Source of the DNA: JBATTK01 sp049670505
GTDB lineage: Bacteria > Bacteroidota > Bacteroidia > Flavobacteriales > Flavobacteriaceae
Length of the DNA: 28,026 nucleotides
Direction of reading: 5' to 3'
Assembly: GCA_049670505.1 (NCBI GenBank)
Contig: JBATTK010000158.1
Span: 1-28,026, forward strand
In this document: in pieces, positions 1-9,321 of the stretch
Numbering within the stretch: position 1 is the first letter of the stretch
Layout of the letters: every line of letters starts with the position of its first letter
Translations under genes and position numbers: made by a program
The notes under the pieces: model-generated
What the model was told of the DNA's origin: nothing
The model's database searches: none
The model's input: only the letters and a program-made list of their open reading frames with translations

Positions 1-892
1 CCACAAGTCCATCCGGAGGGGAACCGGCTTGTACTGCCATTGCAAAAGCCGCTAATCCATTAAATAAATTATGTTTCCCCGGCTTATTGAACCTCACCCC
101 ATTTAAAGTTATCCCAGGGGTTCCCAGATCAAAAATATAAGCGCCCTCTTCTATTTTTAGGTTTCGGATACAATAATCCGAATCATCTTCTATTCCATAG
201 GTAATGCCTTCTATAGGCAGACCACTTCTAACAAAAAGCTTTCCGTTAGGCTTTAAACATTGTACAAAATCAGCGAACGATTTTTCCAATGCATCGCTAT
301 CCCCATAAATATCCAAATGATCGGCATCCATAGAGGTGATACAAGCTATATCCGGGGATAATTGTAAAAAGGAACGATCGTATTCATCAGCTTCCACAAC
401 GGAATAATCCGTTCCTTCAAACAGGAAATTACTATTAAAATCTTCCGATATTCCGCCTAGAAAGGCAGTCAATGGTGTACCCGTTTCTTTTAGCAAATGG
501 GCCAAAATACTCGATGTTGTAGTTTTGCCGTGCGTACCGGCCACTGCAAGACAAAAGGTGTCCTTGGTAATCATACCTAGAACTTCCGATCGCTTCTTCA
601 CTTTAAAATCGTTGGTCAAAAAGTAATTGAGCTCTTTATGGGTGTTCGGAACGGCCGGCGTATAAACGACCAACGTATTTTTAGGAGTCAAATGCAATTC
701 GGAAATCAATTTCAGATCATCATCATAATGTACCGCTATTCCCATACCCGTTAACTCCTGGGTCAAGGGTGTTTCGGTTTTATCGTATCCCATTACCTCC
801 TTGTCCATGAACCTGAAGTAACGGGCAAGGGCGGACATACCGATACCTCCGATACCAATGAAATAGACGTGATGTATATCCTTTATGTTCAT
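1..892 (-). CDS. murC: UDP-N-acetylmuramate--L-alanine ligase MurC (3' end cut by window edge)
   Basis: Cytoplasmic ligase that adds L-alanine to UDP-MurNAc using ATP, the first amino acid step of peptidoglycan precursor synthesis. About 297 codons are present; the C-terminal third lies outside the window. The translation starts MNIKDIHHVYFIGIGGIGMS, the Rossmann-type UDP-binding start of MurC, followed by the Mur-ligase ATP loop GTHGKTTTSS about 120 residues in, then the central-domain motif EADEYDRSF and SMDADHLDIY. The ATG shares four bases (ATGA) with the murG stop, so translation is probably coupled. The gene is last in the visible dcw order; in relatives ftsQ, ftsA and ftsZ follow. Confidence 0.97.
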   Translation of the reverse strand, partial: MNIKDIHHVYFIGIGGIGMSALARYFRFMDKEVMGYDKTETPLTQELTGMGIAVHYDDDLKLISELHLTPKNTLVVYTPAVPNTHKELNYFLTNDFKVKKRSEVLGMITKDTFCLAVAGTHGKTTTSSILAHLLKETGTPLTAFLGGISEDFNSNFLFEGTDYSVVEADEYDRSFLQLSPDIACITSMDADHLDIYGDSDALEKSFADFVQCLKPNGKLFVRSGLPIEGITYGIEDDSDYCIRNLKIEEGAYIFDLGTPGITLNGVRFNKPGKHNLFNGLAAFAMAVQAGSPPDGLV

Positions 893-1986
893 TTTTGTTC
901 TTCCAACAATTTTTCTATTTCGTCCACAATGTGTTTTGTAGCATTCGGCATCGCCAACTTTTTAATATTGGCACTTAGTTCCTCCTGTTTATTTTTAGAT
1001 AGGAATACATCCGAAAAACTAGTTTCGAACCGTGTTTCCAAGTCGTTTTCCTGTACCAATATTGCTGCACCCACTTCTTGTAAAGCCATTGCATTTTTGG
1101 TTTGGTGGTCTTCCGCAACATTGGGTGACGGAATGAAAATGACCGGTTTCCCTACAATACATAATTCCGAAACCGATCCTGCACCGGACCTGGAAATAAT
1201 AATATCGGCCGCGACATAGGCATAATCCATATGGTTTAAAAAATCGAATACTTTCACCGTATCGGAATTGTACTGCTTGTAATCTTTATAATAGAGCTTG
1301 CCGCATTGCCATATAATTTGCACATCGAAGGCTTCAAGGAAATTCAGCTTTTCAGCTATCAATTGATTGATTCTCCTTGCCCCTAAACTTCCACCTAAAA
1401 TCAACAAGGTGGTTTTATTGGGATTCAGTCCAAAAAAATCAAAGGCCTTATCGGTATCAGTAGCGATGTGTATTAAATCCCCACGAACGGGATTTCCTGT
1501 TTTTACAATTTTATCGGCCGGAAAAAATCGCTCCATACCATCATAGGCCACACAGATCGTTTTAGCTTTTTCCGCCAATAGCTTATTCGTAATCCCGGCA
1601 TACGAATTCTGCTCCTGCAACACACAGGGAATCCGTTTGTGCGATGCCATTTTTAAAAGCGGCCCACTGGCAAATCCCCCGGTACCTATAACTACATGGG
1701 GTTTAAACTTTGCCACTATGTTCCTTGCTCTTATCAAACTACTTATCAATTTTATAGGAAACATCAAATTCTTCAACGTCAGTTTCCGTTGTAAACCACT
1801 AATCCATAATCCTTCTATCTTATAACCTGCTCGGGGCACTTTTTCCATTTCCATTCTATCCCTTGCCCCTACGAACAAAAAATCGGCTTCCGGATACCTG
1901 CTTTTCAATTCATTTGCTATAGCAATGGCCGGATAAATATGTCCGCCAGTGCCCCCCCCGGAAAGTATGAACCTATAATTGTCCAC
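889..1986 (-). CDS. murG: UDP-GlcNAc:undecaprenyl-PP-MurNAc-pentapeptide GlcNAc transferase MurG
   Basis: Peripheral membrane GT-B glycosyltransferase that converts lipid I to lipid II. The 365-aa product is the usual length. It carries the N-terminal glycine-rich loop SGGGTGGHIYPA (residues 9-20), a second glycine-rich loop GTGGFASGP near residue 100, and the UDP-GlcNAc-binding C-terminal segment with SRSGAGSVSEL and PSPNVAEDHQ. The start is GTG at 1986, inside the last 14 bases of ftsW; no ATG is available at the conserved N-terminus. It overlaps ftsW upstream and murC downstream, so it is translated from a long dcw message. Confidence 0.97.
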   Translation of the reverse strand: MDNYRFILSGGGTGGHIYPAIAIANELKSRYPEADFLFVGARDRMEMEKVPRAGYKIEGLWISGLQRKLTLKNLMFPIKLISSLIRARNIVAKFKPHVVIGTGGFASGPLLKMASHKRIPCVLQEQNSYAGITNKLLAEKAKTICVAYDGMERFFPADKIVKTGNPVRGDLIHIATDTDKAFDFFGLNPNKTTLLILGGSLGARRINQLIAEKLNFLEAFDVQIIWQCGKLYYKDYKQYNSDTVKVFDFLNHMDYAYVAADIIISRSGAGSVSELCIVGKPVIFIPSPNVAEDHQTKNAMALQEVGAAILVQENDLETRFETSFSDVFLSKNKQEELSANIKKLAMPNATKHIVDEIEKLLEEQK

Positions 1987-3172
1987 TCAAAATTTCTAAA
2001 GGGTTCGTATCATCCATTCCGGAAGTTTCACTTTCCGCCAATGTATCTTTATTACTTGCACTCAGCACAATCCCTATGGCCAAACAGGTCATCCAAATAG
2101 AAGTACCCCCGCTACTGATCAACGGCAAGGTCTGGCCGGTCACCGGAAATAATTCTACGGCTACCGCCATGTTGATCATGGCCTGAAATACAATAGGCAG
2201 GCCTACGCCTACTACCAACAACTTTCCAAAAACGGTTTTGTTACCATTGGCTACTACCACAATTCGAAATAGCAATAGCAGATAAAAGAACATAAGGGTA
2301 AAGCCCCCGATCAATCCGTATTCCTCAATTATTATGGCATAAATAAAATCGGACGAACTTTGGGGCAAAAAGTTTTTCTGGATACTTTTCCCCGCTCCTT
2401 TCCCCACAATACCGCCGGTGGCTATAGCTATCTTCGCCTTTTCTATCTGGTAGTCTGCTTCCGTATCCTCCGGGTTCCAAAAGCTCTCCACCCTGCTGAT
2501 CCAAGTATCTACGCGGTTCGGGAATAAATCCGGCGCCGCTTTTGCCGTTAATACAAATAAGGTAAGACATAAGACTCCCGTCCCAACGATTCCCATGAGG
2601 TACTTCATTGGATATCCACCCAAAAAGCAAAGCACCAACACCATAAAAAAGATAATGGCGGCCGTGGAAAAGTTGGCCGGCAATATTAAGATGAGTACCA
2701 AAAAAACCGGAATCCATAAGGGCAAAATACTTTCTTTAAAAGTGATTGTCCTTTCCTTGATCTTCGTTAAATATCGTGCCACATAGATCATTAACACTAC
2801 AGCGGCCAGATTGGAGGTCTGAAAAGTTACCCCTACCAAGGGCAAGCGGATCCATCTGCTCGCATTGGCACCATCGATTATAGTGCCCTGGGCCAAAGTA
2901 TATATCAATAATACCAAAACAATGGGCATGGCTATTATGGATAGGCCCTTAAAGAAATGGGTAGGTATTTTATGTACCCCATATATAATTCCAAAACCTA
3001 AAAACAATAAAAGCGCATGTTTTACCAAATGCCCAATGGTAGTTCCTTTACCTACTACATAGACCAGATTACTACTGGCACTGTATACCGGCAAAAAAGA
3101 AAACAGGGCCAGAAGGGCCACAACGGCCCAAATAGCTTTATCCCCTTTTATATTTTTTAAAACCTTTAACAC
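1973..3172 (-). CDS. ftsW: Septal peptidoglycan glycosyltransferase FtsW (SEDS family)
   Basis: Polytopic inner-membrane SEDS protein that polymerises lipid II at the division site together with the PBP encoded by ftsI. The 399-aa product shows about ten hydrophobic segments, the SEDS-typical LPNRVDTWISR and FLPQSSSDFIYAIIIEEYG segments, and the C-terminal PLISSGGTS motif with flanking helices. The start is GTG at 3172, two bases after the murD stop; a start further in would lose the conserved first segment (IKGDKAIWAVVALLALFSF). Its end overlaps murG by 14 bases. FtsW rather than RodA is inferred from the dcw position. Confidence 0.96.
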   Translation of the reverse strand: MLKVLKNIKGDKAIWAVVALLALFSFLPVYSASSNLVYVVGKGTTIGHLVKHALLLFLGFGIIYGVHKIPTHFFKGLSIIAMPIVLVLLIYTLAQGTIIDGANASRWIRLPLVGVTFQTSNLAAVVLMIYVARYLTKIKERTITFKESILPLWIPVFLVLILILPANFSTAAIIFFMVLVLCFLGGYPMKYLMGIVGTGVLCLTLFVLTAKAAPDLFPNRVDTWISRVESFWNPEDTEADYQIEKAKIAIATGGIVGKGAGKSIQKNFLPQSSSDFIYAIIIEEYGLIGGFTLMFFYLLLLFRIVVVANGNKTVFGKLLVVGVGLPIVFQAMINMAVAVELFPVTGQTLPLISSGGTSIWMTCLAIGIVLSASNKDTLAESETSGMDDTNPLEILSGQL

Positions 3173-3174
3173 CC

Positions 3175-4566
3175 CTATAAATTTTTAATCGCCTCCTTAA
3201 ACTGATTTCCCCTATCCTCATAATTATTAAAAAGATCAAAACTGGCACAGGCAGGTGACAACAATACGGTGTCTCCCCGTTCTGCAATCTTATATGCTAC
3301 TTTTACAGCTTCCTCCATAGCGAAGGTTTCTACCATTAAATCCACTACATTGCCAAAGGCATACTTAATTTTGGAGTTGTCCAGACCTAGACAAATAATA
3401 GCTTTGACCTTTTCGCGCACAAGAGGCATTAATTCTCTGTAATCATTCCCTTTATCCACACCTCCAACGATCCAAACCGTTGGTGCGCTCATGCTGTCTA
3501 GCGCATAATACGTGGCATTTATATTCGTCGCCTTGGAATCGTTAATGTACTGTACATGATGGATTTTAAGTACTTTTTCCAAACGATGTGGAGCTCCTTG
3601 AAAGTCTTTTATACTTTCGCGGATGAACTCTTTTCTAATTTCCACCAAGGTAGCTGCTGTGGCAGCGGCCATGGTATTCTTAAGGTTATGATTTCCCTCT
3701 AAGGCTAAAGTATCGGTTGCCATCTTTATCGTTTTATTTTTAGTCTTTATTACTATCTTATTATTCGCTATATACGCCCCTTCAGAAACTTCCTTCCGAA
3801 TCGAAAAAGGCATTAATTTGGATCGAATCGGGTGTTTCTCCAGCCATTTTGTAATTACCTCGTCATCTGCGTCGTATATGAAGTAATCCTCGGCCGTTTG
3901 GTTTTTTGCTATCCGGAACTTGGAAGTGATATAGTTTTCAAATTGATACTCGTATCGATCCAAATGATCCGGTGTAATGTTGGTGATAATCGCTATATGC
4001 GGTTTAAAATCCACGACACCGTCCAACTGAAAGCTGCTGATTTCCAAAACGTAATAATCAAAATCATTTTCAGCCACCATTTTGGCATAACTATCGCCAA
4101 TGTTACCTGCCATACCTACATGCAGACCTGCTTTTCGTAAAATATGATCTGCAAGCATTGTGGTCGTGGTCTTCCCATTGCTACCTGTAATTCCTATGAT
4201 GGTCGCATCGGTATATTTAGAGGCAAATTCTATTTCGGAAATCACGGGTACGCCATGCTCCAACAACTTTTTTACCAAAGGAACGGTATCCGGGATCCCG
4301 GGACTTTTCATTACCAGATCGGCATTCAATATCCGCGTTTCCGTATGTTGTTCCTCTTCCCAATCAATCTCAAAATGTGTAAGAACGTCTTTATATGTAT
4401 TCTTTAGTTGCCCTTTGTCCGACACAAACACTTCATACCCCTTTTGCTTGCCTAAAATGGCAGTACCCACTCCACTTTCTCCTCCGCCCAATATCACCAA
4501 GTAAGCCCCCTTCGTTCCCCCCTCGGGGGAGATGCCCTCACGCTTATGTTCTTTTCTCTTTTTCAT
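3175..4566 (-). CDS. murD: UDP-N-acetylmuramoyl-L-alanine--D-glutamate ligase MurD (start uncertain)
   Basis: Cytoplasmic Mur ligase adding D-glutamate to UDP-MurNAc-L-Ala. Seen: N-terminal UDP-binding segment VILGGGESGVG (residues 24-34 of this frame), ATP loop GSNGKTTTT (128-136), central ITNITPDHLDRY and C-terminal DSKATNINA. The 463-aa length assumes the ATG at 4566, which gives about 22 extra residues rich in K, R, E and G before the family start. That extension is the translation of an intergenic repeat (see 4508-4605). The family-like start would be TTG at 4500 or GTG at 4497. MurD identity is certain; the start is not. The gene sits between mraY and ftsW as is usual when murF is missing from the cluster. 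Confidence 0.95.
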   Translation of the reverse strand: MKKRKEHKREGISPEGGTKGAYLVILGGGESGVGTAILGKQKGYEVFVSDKGQLKNTYKDVLTHFEIDWEEEQHTETRILNADLVMKSPGIPDTVPLVKKLLEHGVPVISEIEFASKYTDATIIGITGSNGKTTTTMLADHILRKAGLHVGMAGNIGDSYAKMVAENDFDYYVLEISSFQLDGVVDFKPHIAIITNITPDHLDRYEYQFENYITSKFRIAKNQTAEDYFIYDADDEVITKWLEKHPIRSKLMPFSIRKEVSEGAYIANNKIVIKTKNKTIKMATDTLALEGNHNLKNTMAAATAATLVEIRKEFIRESIKDFQGAPHRLEKVLKIHHVQYINDSKATNINATYYALDSMSAPTVWIVGGVDKGNDYRELMPLVREKVKAIICLGLDNSKIKYAFGNVVDLMVETFAMEEAVKVAYKIAERGDTVLLSPACASFDLFNNYEDRGNQFKEAIKNL

Positions 4567-4605
4567 ATCTACCCCCTTCCAAGAGGGAAGTGTCGGAGAC
4601 GGGCC
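4508..4605. repeat. Intergenic repeat element with two short hairpins, mraY-murD junction
   Basis: The stretch holds two GC-rich inverted repeats: CCCCCTCGGGGG around 4517-4529 and CTTCC/GGAAG around 4577-4588, next to GTGTCGGAGACGGG. This pattern (paired C and G runs plus a GTGTCG...GACGGG block) resembles small repeats scattered in genomes of this family. Degenerate relatives sit at about 9705-9746 and 25866-25960. The element covers the apparent 5' end of murD up to base 4508, so it overlaps the putative coding region. The family assignment is from memory of such elements, not from a search. Confidence 0.55.
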
Positions 4606-4606
4606 T

Positions 4607-5827
4607 TTATCTCACTTTTAATGTCACAAAGGTCACTATGGCCAATAGTATCCCTATAATCCAAAACCGGGTCACTATTTTGCTTTCATGATATCCTTTC
4701 TTTTGATAGTGATGATGTAATGGCGCCATTAAAAAAATACGCTTACCTTCCCCGGATCTATTTTTTGTATACTTAAAATACCCTACCTGTAACATCACCG
4801 ATAAGGACTCGGCAAAGAAAATTCCGCATAACAACGGGATGAGCAGTTCCTTGCGCACTATAATGGCGATTACAGCGATGACCCCTCCGATGGTAAGGCT
4901 TCCCGTATCTCCCATAAAAACCTGCGCGGGAAATGCGTTGTACCATAAAAAACCGACCAATGCCCCAACAAAAGCCGCAATAAAAACTACCAATTCCCCT
5001 GCTCTTGGAATAAAAAAGATGTCTAGATACTCAGAAAAAATAATATTACCCGATACCCATGCAAAAATTCCCAGCGTGAGTACGATTATTGCCGATGTTC
5101 CTGCTGCGAGACCATCGATACCATCGGTAAGATTGGCACCATTGGATACTGCGGTAACAATAATTATGATGATGGGAATAAAGATCAACCATGCATATTT
5201 TTCCATTCCCTCTCCCGCCCAGGAAATAAAACTGCTGTAATCCAATTCATTATCCTTAAAGAATGGCACATTGGTTTTTGTAGATTTTATTTCCTGTCCC
5301 TGTACTTCCGCTACGGTATATTGCGAGGTTATCATAGTCTTATTCTTCTCCTTCATGGTGACCTCCGGGTGAAAATAAAGTGTTGCGCCAACGATCAGCC
5401 CCAAACCTACTTGCCCCATGATCTTGAATCTGCCCTTAAGACCTTTTTTATCTTTTTTGAATATTTTTATATAGTCGTCTACGAACCCGATTATTCCCAT
5501 CCAAACGGTTGTGACAATCAATAAAATGACATAGATATTATCCAACTTGGCAAATAGAAGTACAGGAATCAGGGTAGACATAATAATGATCAATCCGCCC
5601 ATGGTAGGGGTACCCGCTTTTTGTTGCTGTCCTTCCAAACCTAGGTCCCTAACCGTTTCCCCAATCTGTTTCCGCCTAAGAAAAAGGATGATCCGCTTAC
5701 CGTATACCGTAGCGATAATTAGGGAAAACAATACCGACATGGCCGCGCGAAAGGTTAGGAACTCAAAAAGGCTAGCTCCCGGAAACTGATATTGTTTTTC
5801 TAAGTATTCAAATAGATAGTATAGCAT
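4607..5827 (-). CDS. mraY: Phospho-N-acetylmuramoyl-pentapeptide transferase MraY
   Basis: Integral membrane enzyme that transfers phospho-MurNAc-pentapeptide onto undecaprenyl phosphate, making lipid I. The 406-aa product is longer than the roughly 360 aa of the E. coli enzyme. Seen: GTPTMGG (residues 73-79), the aspartate pair in GFVDDYIKI (D117, D118), NLTDGIDGLA around 232-241, FMGDTGSL and the histidine-rich loop APLHHHYQKKG near the C-terminus. The extra length is a soluble insertion at about residues 152-208 after a membrane helix, probably in a periplasmic loop. ATG start; 27 bases separate it from murE, with no murF between. Confidence 0.97.
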   Translation of the reverse strand: MLYYLFEYLEKQYQFPGASLFEFLTFRAAMSVLFSLIIATVYGKRIILFLRRKQIGETVRDLGLEGQQQKAGTPTMGGLIIIMSTLIPVLLFAKLDNIYVILLIVTTVWMGIIGFVDDYIKIFKKDKKGLKGRFKIMGQVGLGLIVGATLYFHPEVTMKEKNKTMITSQYTVAEVQGQEIKSTKTNVPFFKDNELDYSSFISWAGEGMEKYAWLIFIPIIIIIVTAVSNGANLTDGIDGLAAGTSAIIVLTLGIFAWVSGNIIFSEYLDIFFIPRAGELVVFIAAFVGALVGFLWYNAFPAQVFMGDTGSLTIGGVIAVIAIIVRKELLIPLLCGIFFAESLSVMLQVGYFKYTKNRSGEGKRIFLMAPLHHHYQKKGYHESKIVTRFWIIGILLAIVTFVTLKVR

Positions 5828-5854
5828 AATCCTCCCCTAAGCGGTATCGCCCGG

Positions 5855-7318
5855 TCATTTATTTAATTCCTTCAATATTTCCTTAACTATTTTAAAATCA
5901 TCAAAATCCGTTCTCTTTCCATTGGTTTCCTGATAGGTCTCATGTCCTTTACCGGCCACCAGGATAATGTCATTGCCCAGTGCTAGTTGACAAGCGGTCT
6001 TAATAGCCTGTTTTCTGTTTTCAATGGATAAAATTTTCTTTACGTTCTGGGGTTCCACACCCGCTTCCATTGCTTCAATGATCGAAGCCGGCGTCTCGGT
6101 ACGGGGGTTATCGGAGGTGAAAATGGCAGTATTGCTCAATTCCGATGCGATATGCCCCATTACCGGACGCTTAGAACTATCTCTGTCACCACCACACCCC
6201 ACTACGGTGATGACGTTTTCATTTCCAGTTCTCAATGTATTGATTGTATCAAGTACATTCTTTAAGGCGTCCGGCGTATGAGCATAATCAACAATAGCCG
6301 TTATTTTTTCTTTTGATATAAAATATTGGAACCTGCCGTCTACATTTTCCAATTCACTCAATAAACGAAGGATTTCTAGTTTTTCTAACCCCAAAAGATC
6401 TGCGGTAGCATAAATTGCCAAAATGTTATAGGCATTAAAGTGACCTATAAGCTTGGTCCACAATTCATTATCGTCAATCTTTAATAATTGACCATTAAAC
6501 TGGTTTTCCAGAATCTGCGCCCTATAATCCGCATAGGACTTTAACGCATAGGTATTCTTTTTGGCCTTTGTATTCTGCAGCATCACCAAACCGTTCTTAT
6601 CATCTATATTGGTAAGGGCAAAAGCATTTTTGGGAAGATTATCGAACAATATCTTTTTGGTATCCCTATACGCCGCAAAGGTTTTGTGATAGTCTAAATG
6701 GTCATGGGACAAATTGGTGAATATTGCACCTTCAAAAACCAGTCCTTCCGTTCGTTTTTGATGGATGCCGTGTGAGCTAACTTCCATAAAGCAGAATTCC
6801 ACTCCCGCTTCGTTCATTAAACTCAGGTGCTCGTTAATGGTCAGCGCATCCGGTGTAGTATGGCTTGTGGCGTATTCTTTTTCATCTACCATAATTTTAA
6901 TGGTGGATATCAATCCTACTTTATATCCTGCTTTTTTGAACAATTGATACAACAAACTACTTACGGTTGTTTTACCATTGGTCCCTGTAACCCCTATGAG
7001 TTTTAAGTTTTTGGAAGGGATGTCGTAAAAGTTGGACGCCATGATGGCCAAGGCGCTATTGCCATTATCCACTTCTACGTAGGTTATCCCGTTCACCAAT
7101 TGATCGGGAAGCTCCTCACAAACAATGGCATTGGCCCCTACATTAATGGCTTTTTCTATATATTCATGGCCATCCGTAACCGTACCCTTTATAGCGATAA
7201 AAACATCATCCAATCCTACTTTTCTGGAGTCGAAGCATATGGTATTGACCCTAATATTCGTAGATCCGCTAACCGCGGAAAGACTAACCCCATACAATAT
7301 GTCCTTTAATAACCTCAT
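5855..7318 (-). CDS. murE: UDP-MurNAc-L-Ala-D-Glu--diaminopimelate ligase MurE
   Basis: Cytoplasmic Mur ligase adding the third residue of the stem peptide. The 487-aa product has the ATP loop GTNGKTTVSS (112-121), the tripeptide-ligase segments TTPDAL and EVSSHG, the carbamylated-lysine region, AHTPDALKNVL, and DNPRTE at 403-408. The DNPR motif is the known signature of enzymes that take meso-diaminopimelate rather than lysine, so DAP-type peptidoglycan is inferred. Its ATG overlaps the ftsI stop as ATGA. The gene directly precedes mraY. Confidence 0.97.
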   Translation of the reverse strand: MRLLKDILYGVSLSAVSGSTNIRVNTICFDSRKVGLDDVFIAIKGTVTDGHEYIEKAINVGANAIVCEELPDQLVNGITYVEVDNGNSALAIMASNFYDIPSKNLKLIGVTGTNGKTTVSSLLYQLFKKAGYKVGLISTIKIMVDEKEYATSHTTPDALTINEHLSLMNEAGVEFCFMEVSSHGIHQKRTEGLVFEGAIFTNLSHDHLDYHKTFAAYRDTKKILFDNLPKNAFALTNIDDKNGLVMLQNTKAKKNTYALKSYADYRAQILENQFNGQLLKIDDNELWTKLIGHFNAYNILAIYATADLLGLEKLEILRLLSELENVDGRFQYFISKEKITAIVDYAHTPDALKNVLDTINTLRTGNENVITVVGCGGDRDSSKRPVMGHIASELSNTAIFTSDNPRTETPASIIEAMEAGVEPQNVKKILSIENRKQAIKTACQLALGNDIILVAGKGHETYQETNGKRTDFDDFKIVKEILKELNK

Positions 7319-9321
7319 GAAAGTTCCAAAATAATTTTTTCGACTTTGTTTAAATCGGTTCCCTGGGAAATGGATTGTTTTTTAACTTTTCCATTGCCTT
7401 TGACCTCTACTTGTAATCCTAAATTTTCCAATAGGGAGACCGCATCCATACCGCTCATCCCCTTAACATTGGGAACTTTTTTATGTTTCTTTTGTGCCTC
7501 TACGTAATATTGCCGGTATGCCTCTTCGAGCTGCTCATTTTCCGGTTCCAAGGTGTCGACCTCATCTATGAGGGGAGATGTGGCATAAATCTTCTGCGCT
7601 ACGGATTTAAAGACGGGACCGGAGACATCCGCACCGTAATACCCCACACTTTTATCCGGTTCATGAATAATCACGATACAAGAGTATTTGGGGTTATCCG
7701 CGGGGAAATAGCCCGCAAAGGAGGAAATATAGCGCAGCTTGTCCGGATCTTTGGAAACATAATGTTTTTGGGATGTGCCGGTTTTGCCTGCCATCGAAAA
7801 ATTAGGGGAGTATAGACCATGCCCCGTACCATGTTTCTTCTCCACCACATTTTTCAGCAGTTGTTTTACTTTGGCCGCCGTTTCCTTGGTACAAATAGAT
7901 GGATTGATCACTTCCTTCTCAAATTTTTGGATGCTCTTGTTCCATTCCTTTACTTCTTTGATCAACCTTGGCCTGATCATTTCCCCGTCATTGGCAATCG
8001 CATTGTAGAAAGTGAGTGTCTGCAAGGGAGTCAATGAAACCTCATATCCATGGGACATCCATGCCAAAGAAATTCCCGACCAACCTTTATCCCCGGGATA
8101 ACGTATTACAGGTTTTCCTTCACCTTTAATGGGCAAACCCAATTCTTGATGAAGGTTCATGTTCATTAAGCGGTTCACAAATCTGGCCGGTTTTTCCTTA
8201 TAACCGTTATGTATCATTTTCGCGAATGCGGTATTGGAAGAAACTTCAAAAGCTTTGGAAACGGAAATTTTTCCGTATCCACCGTGCTTGGAATCGCGTA
8301 CGGTCCTGTCGTATAAACGCCATCTTCCCTTTTCGGTGTCTATTATGGTCGTGGTATCTACGACCTTATCCTCCAATGCCGCCACAAGGGACATTAACTT
8401 AAACGTAGATCCTGGCTCGTGCGATTCACCAACGGCGTAGTTAAGACGCTCATAATATTTTCCATCCCCGGTTCTTCCCAAATTGGAAATGGCCTTGATT
8501 TCTCCAGTCTTTGTTTCCATGACGATAACGCAGCCATGATCTGCCTTATATTTTTCCAATTGACCCAACAGGGCATGATGGGCAATATCCTGTATATTGA
8601 TATCGATCGTGGAGATTACATCGTAACCATCCTTGGGTTCAATAATGTTATCCAAACCAATAGGTTTCCATTGTCCTTTGGCTATTTTTTGTTTCAACCG
8701 TTTTCCTTCTGCCCCTCTTAAGTATTGACCAAAAGCGCCTTCCAAGCCTACGCGGGTATAGTATCCATTATCATCTACGCGTTCGTAGCCTACGCTGCGT
8801 TCGGCAATTTTCCCCAAAGGATGCTCCCGAACCGTTCGTTGCTCTACGATCAATCCCCCTTTATTAGGACCTTTATCAAAAAGTGGAAAGCCCTTGATCT
8901 GCATGTAATCGGAATAATCCAGATTACGTGCAACCAGTTTGTACCTATGTTTATTGGCTTTGGCCTTCCTAAATAATTTTTGGTAATAGGACGAAGACTT
9001 ACCTAATAATAAGGACAACGAATCGGATAAGGGTTTAATGTTGGTTTCAAAATCCTCATTTTTAACGGTGACAGCGTCAAAACGGATATTGTATCTGGAT
9101 ACCGAAGTTGCCAACAAACTTCCATCATCGGAATATAGATTACCGCGATTGGGAGCAATGGTGAACATTTTCTCCGTACGGTTCAAGGCCATTTTTTTAT
9201 ACCTATCACCATGTACCATCTGTACACTTACCAGTTTCACGGCTACAGCGATCGCGAATAAGAACAAGCAAGCCGCTACTGCATACAATCGGGTCAATAT
9301 GTTCTTTTCGGTTGTGGCCAC
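7315..9321 (-). CDS. ftsI: Division transpeptidase FtsI/PBP3-type, class B PBP with C-terminal PASTA domain
   Basis: Septal D,D-transpeptidase partner of FtsW and a target of beta-lactams. The 668-aa product has one N-terminal membrane anchor (about residues 12-34), a dimerisation domain with RGNLYSDDG, and the three penicillin-binding motifs: STFK with active-site Ser305, SSN at 361-363, and KTGT at 513-516. A single PASTA-like domain begins with VPNVKGMS at about 615. No glycosyltransferase domain is present, so it is class B. The start is GTG at 9321, sharing one base with the ftsL TAG stop. Relatives in this phylum are often labelled FtsI/SpoVD-like because of the PASTA tail. Confidence 0.96.
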   Translation of the reverse strand: MATTEKNILTRLYAVAACLFLFAIAVAVKLVSVQMVHGDRYKKMALNRTEKMFTIAPNRGNLYSDDGSLLATSVSRYNIRFDAVTVKNEDFETNIKPLSDSLSLLLGKSSSYYQKLFRKAKANKHRYKLVARNLDYSDYMQIKGFPLFDKGPNKGGLIVEQRTVREHPLGKIAERSVGYERVDDNGYYTRVGLEGAFGQYLRGAEGKRLKQKIAKGQWKPIGLDNIIEPKDGYDVISTIDINIQDIAHHALLGQLEKYKADHGCVIVMETKTGEIKAISNLGRTGDGKYYERLNYAVGESHEPGSTFKLMSLVAALEDKVVDTTTIIDTEKGRWRLYDRTVRDSKHGGYGKISVSKAFEVSSNTAFAKMIHNGYKEKPARFVNRLMNMNLHQELGLPIKGEGKPVIRYPGDKGWSGISLAWMSHGYEVSLTPLQTLTFYNAIANDGEMIRPRLIKEVKEWNKSIQKFEKEVINPSICTKETAAKVKQLLKNVVEKKHGTGHGLYSPNFSMAGKTGTSQKHYVSKDPDKLRYISSFAGYFPADNPKYSCIVIIHEPDKSVGYYGADVSGPVFKSVAQKIYATSPLIDEVDTLEPENEQLEEAYRQYYVEAQKKHKKVPNVKGMSGMDAVSLLENLGLQVEVKGNGKVKKQSISQGTDLNKVEKIILELS

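Noticed and set aside
2325..2717. Open frame of 130 codons on the same strand as ftsW but in another frame
   Set aside because: It lies wholly within ftsW, has no family similarity and is explained by the ftsW coding sequence.
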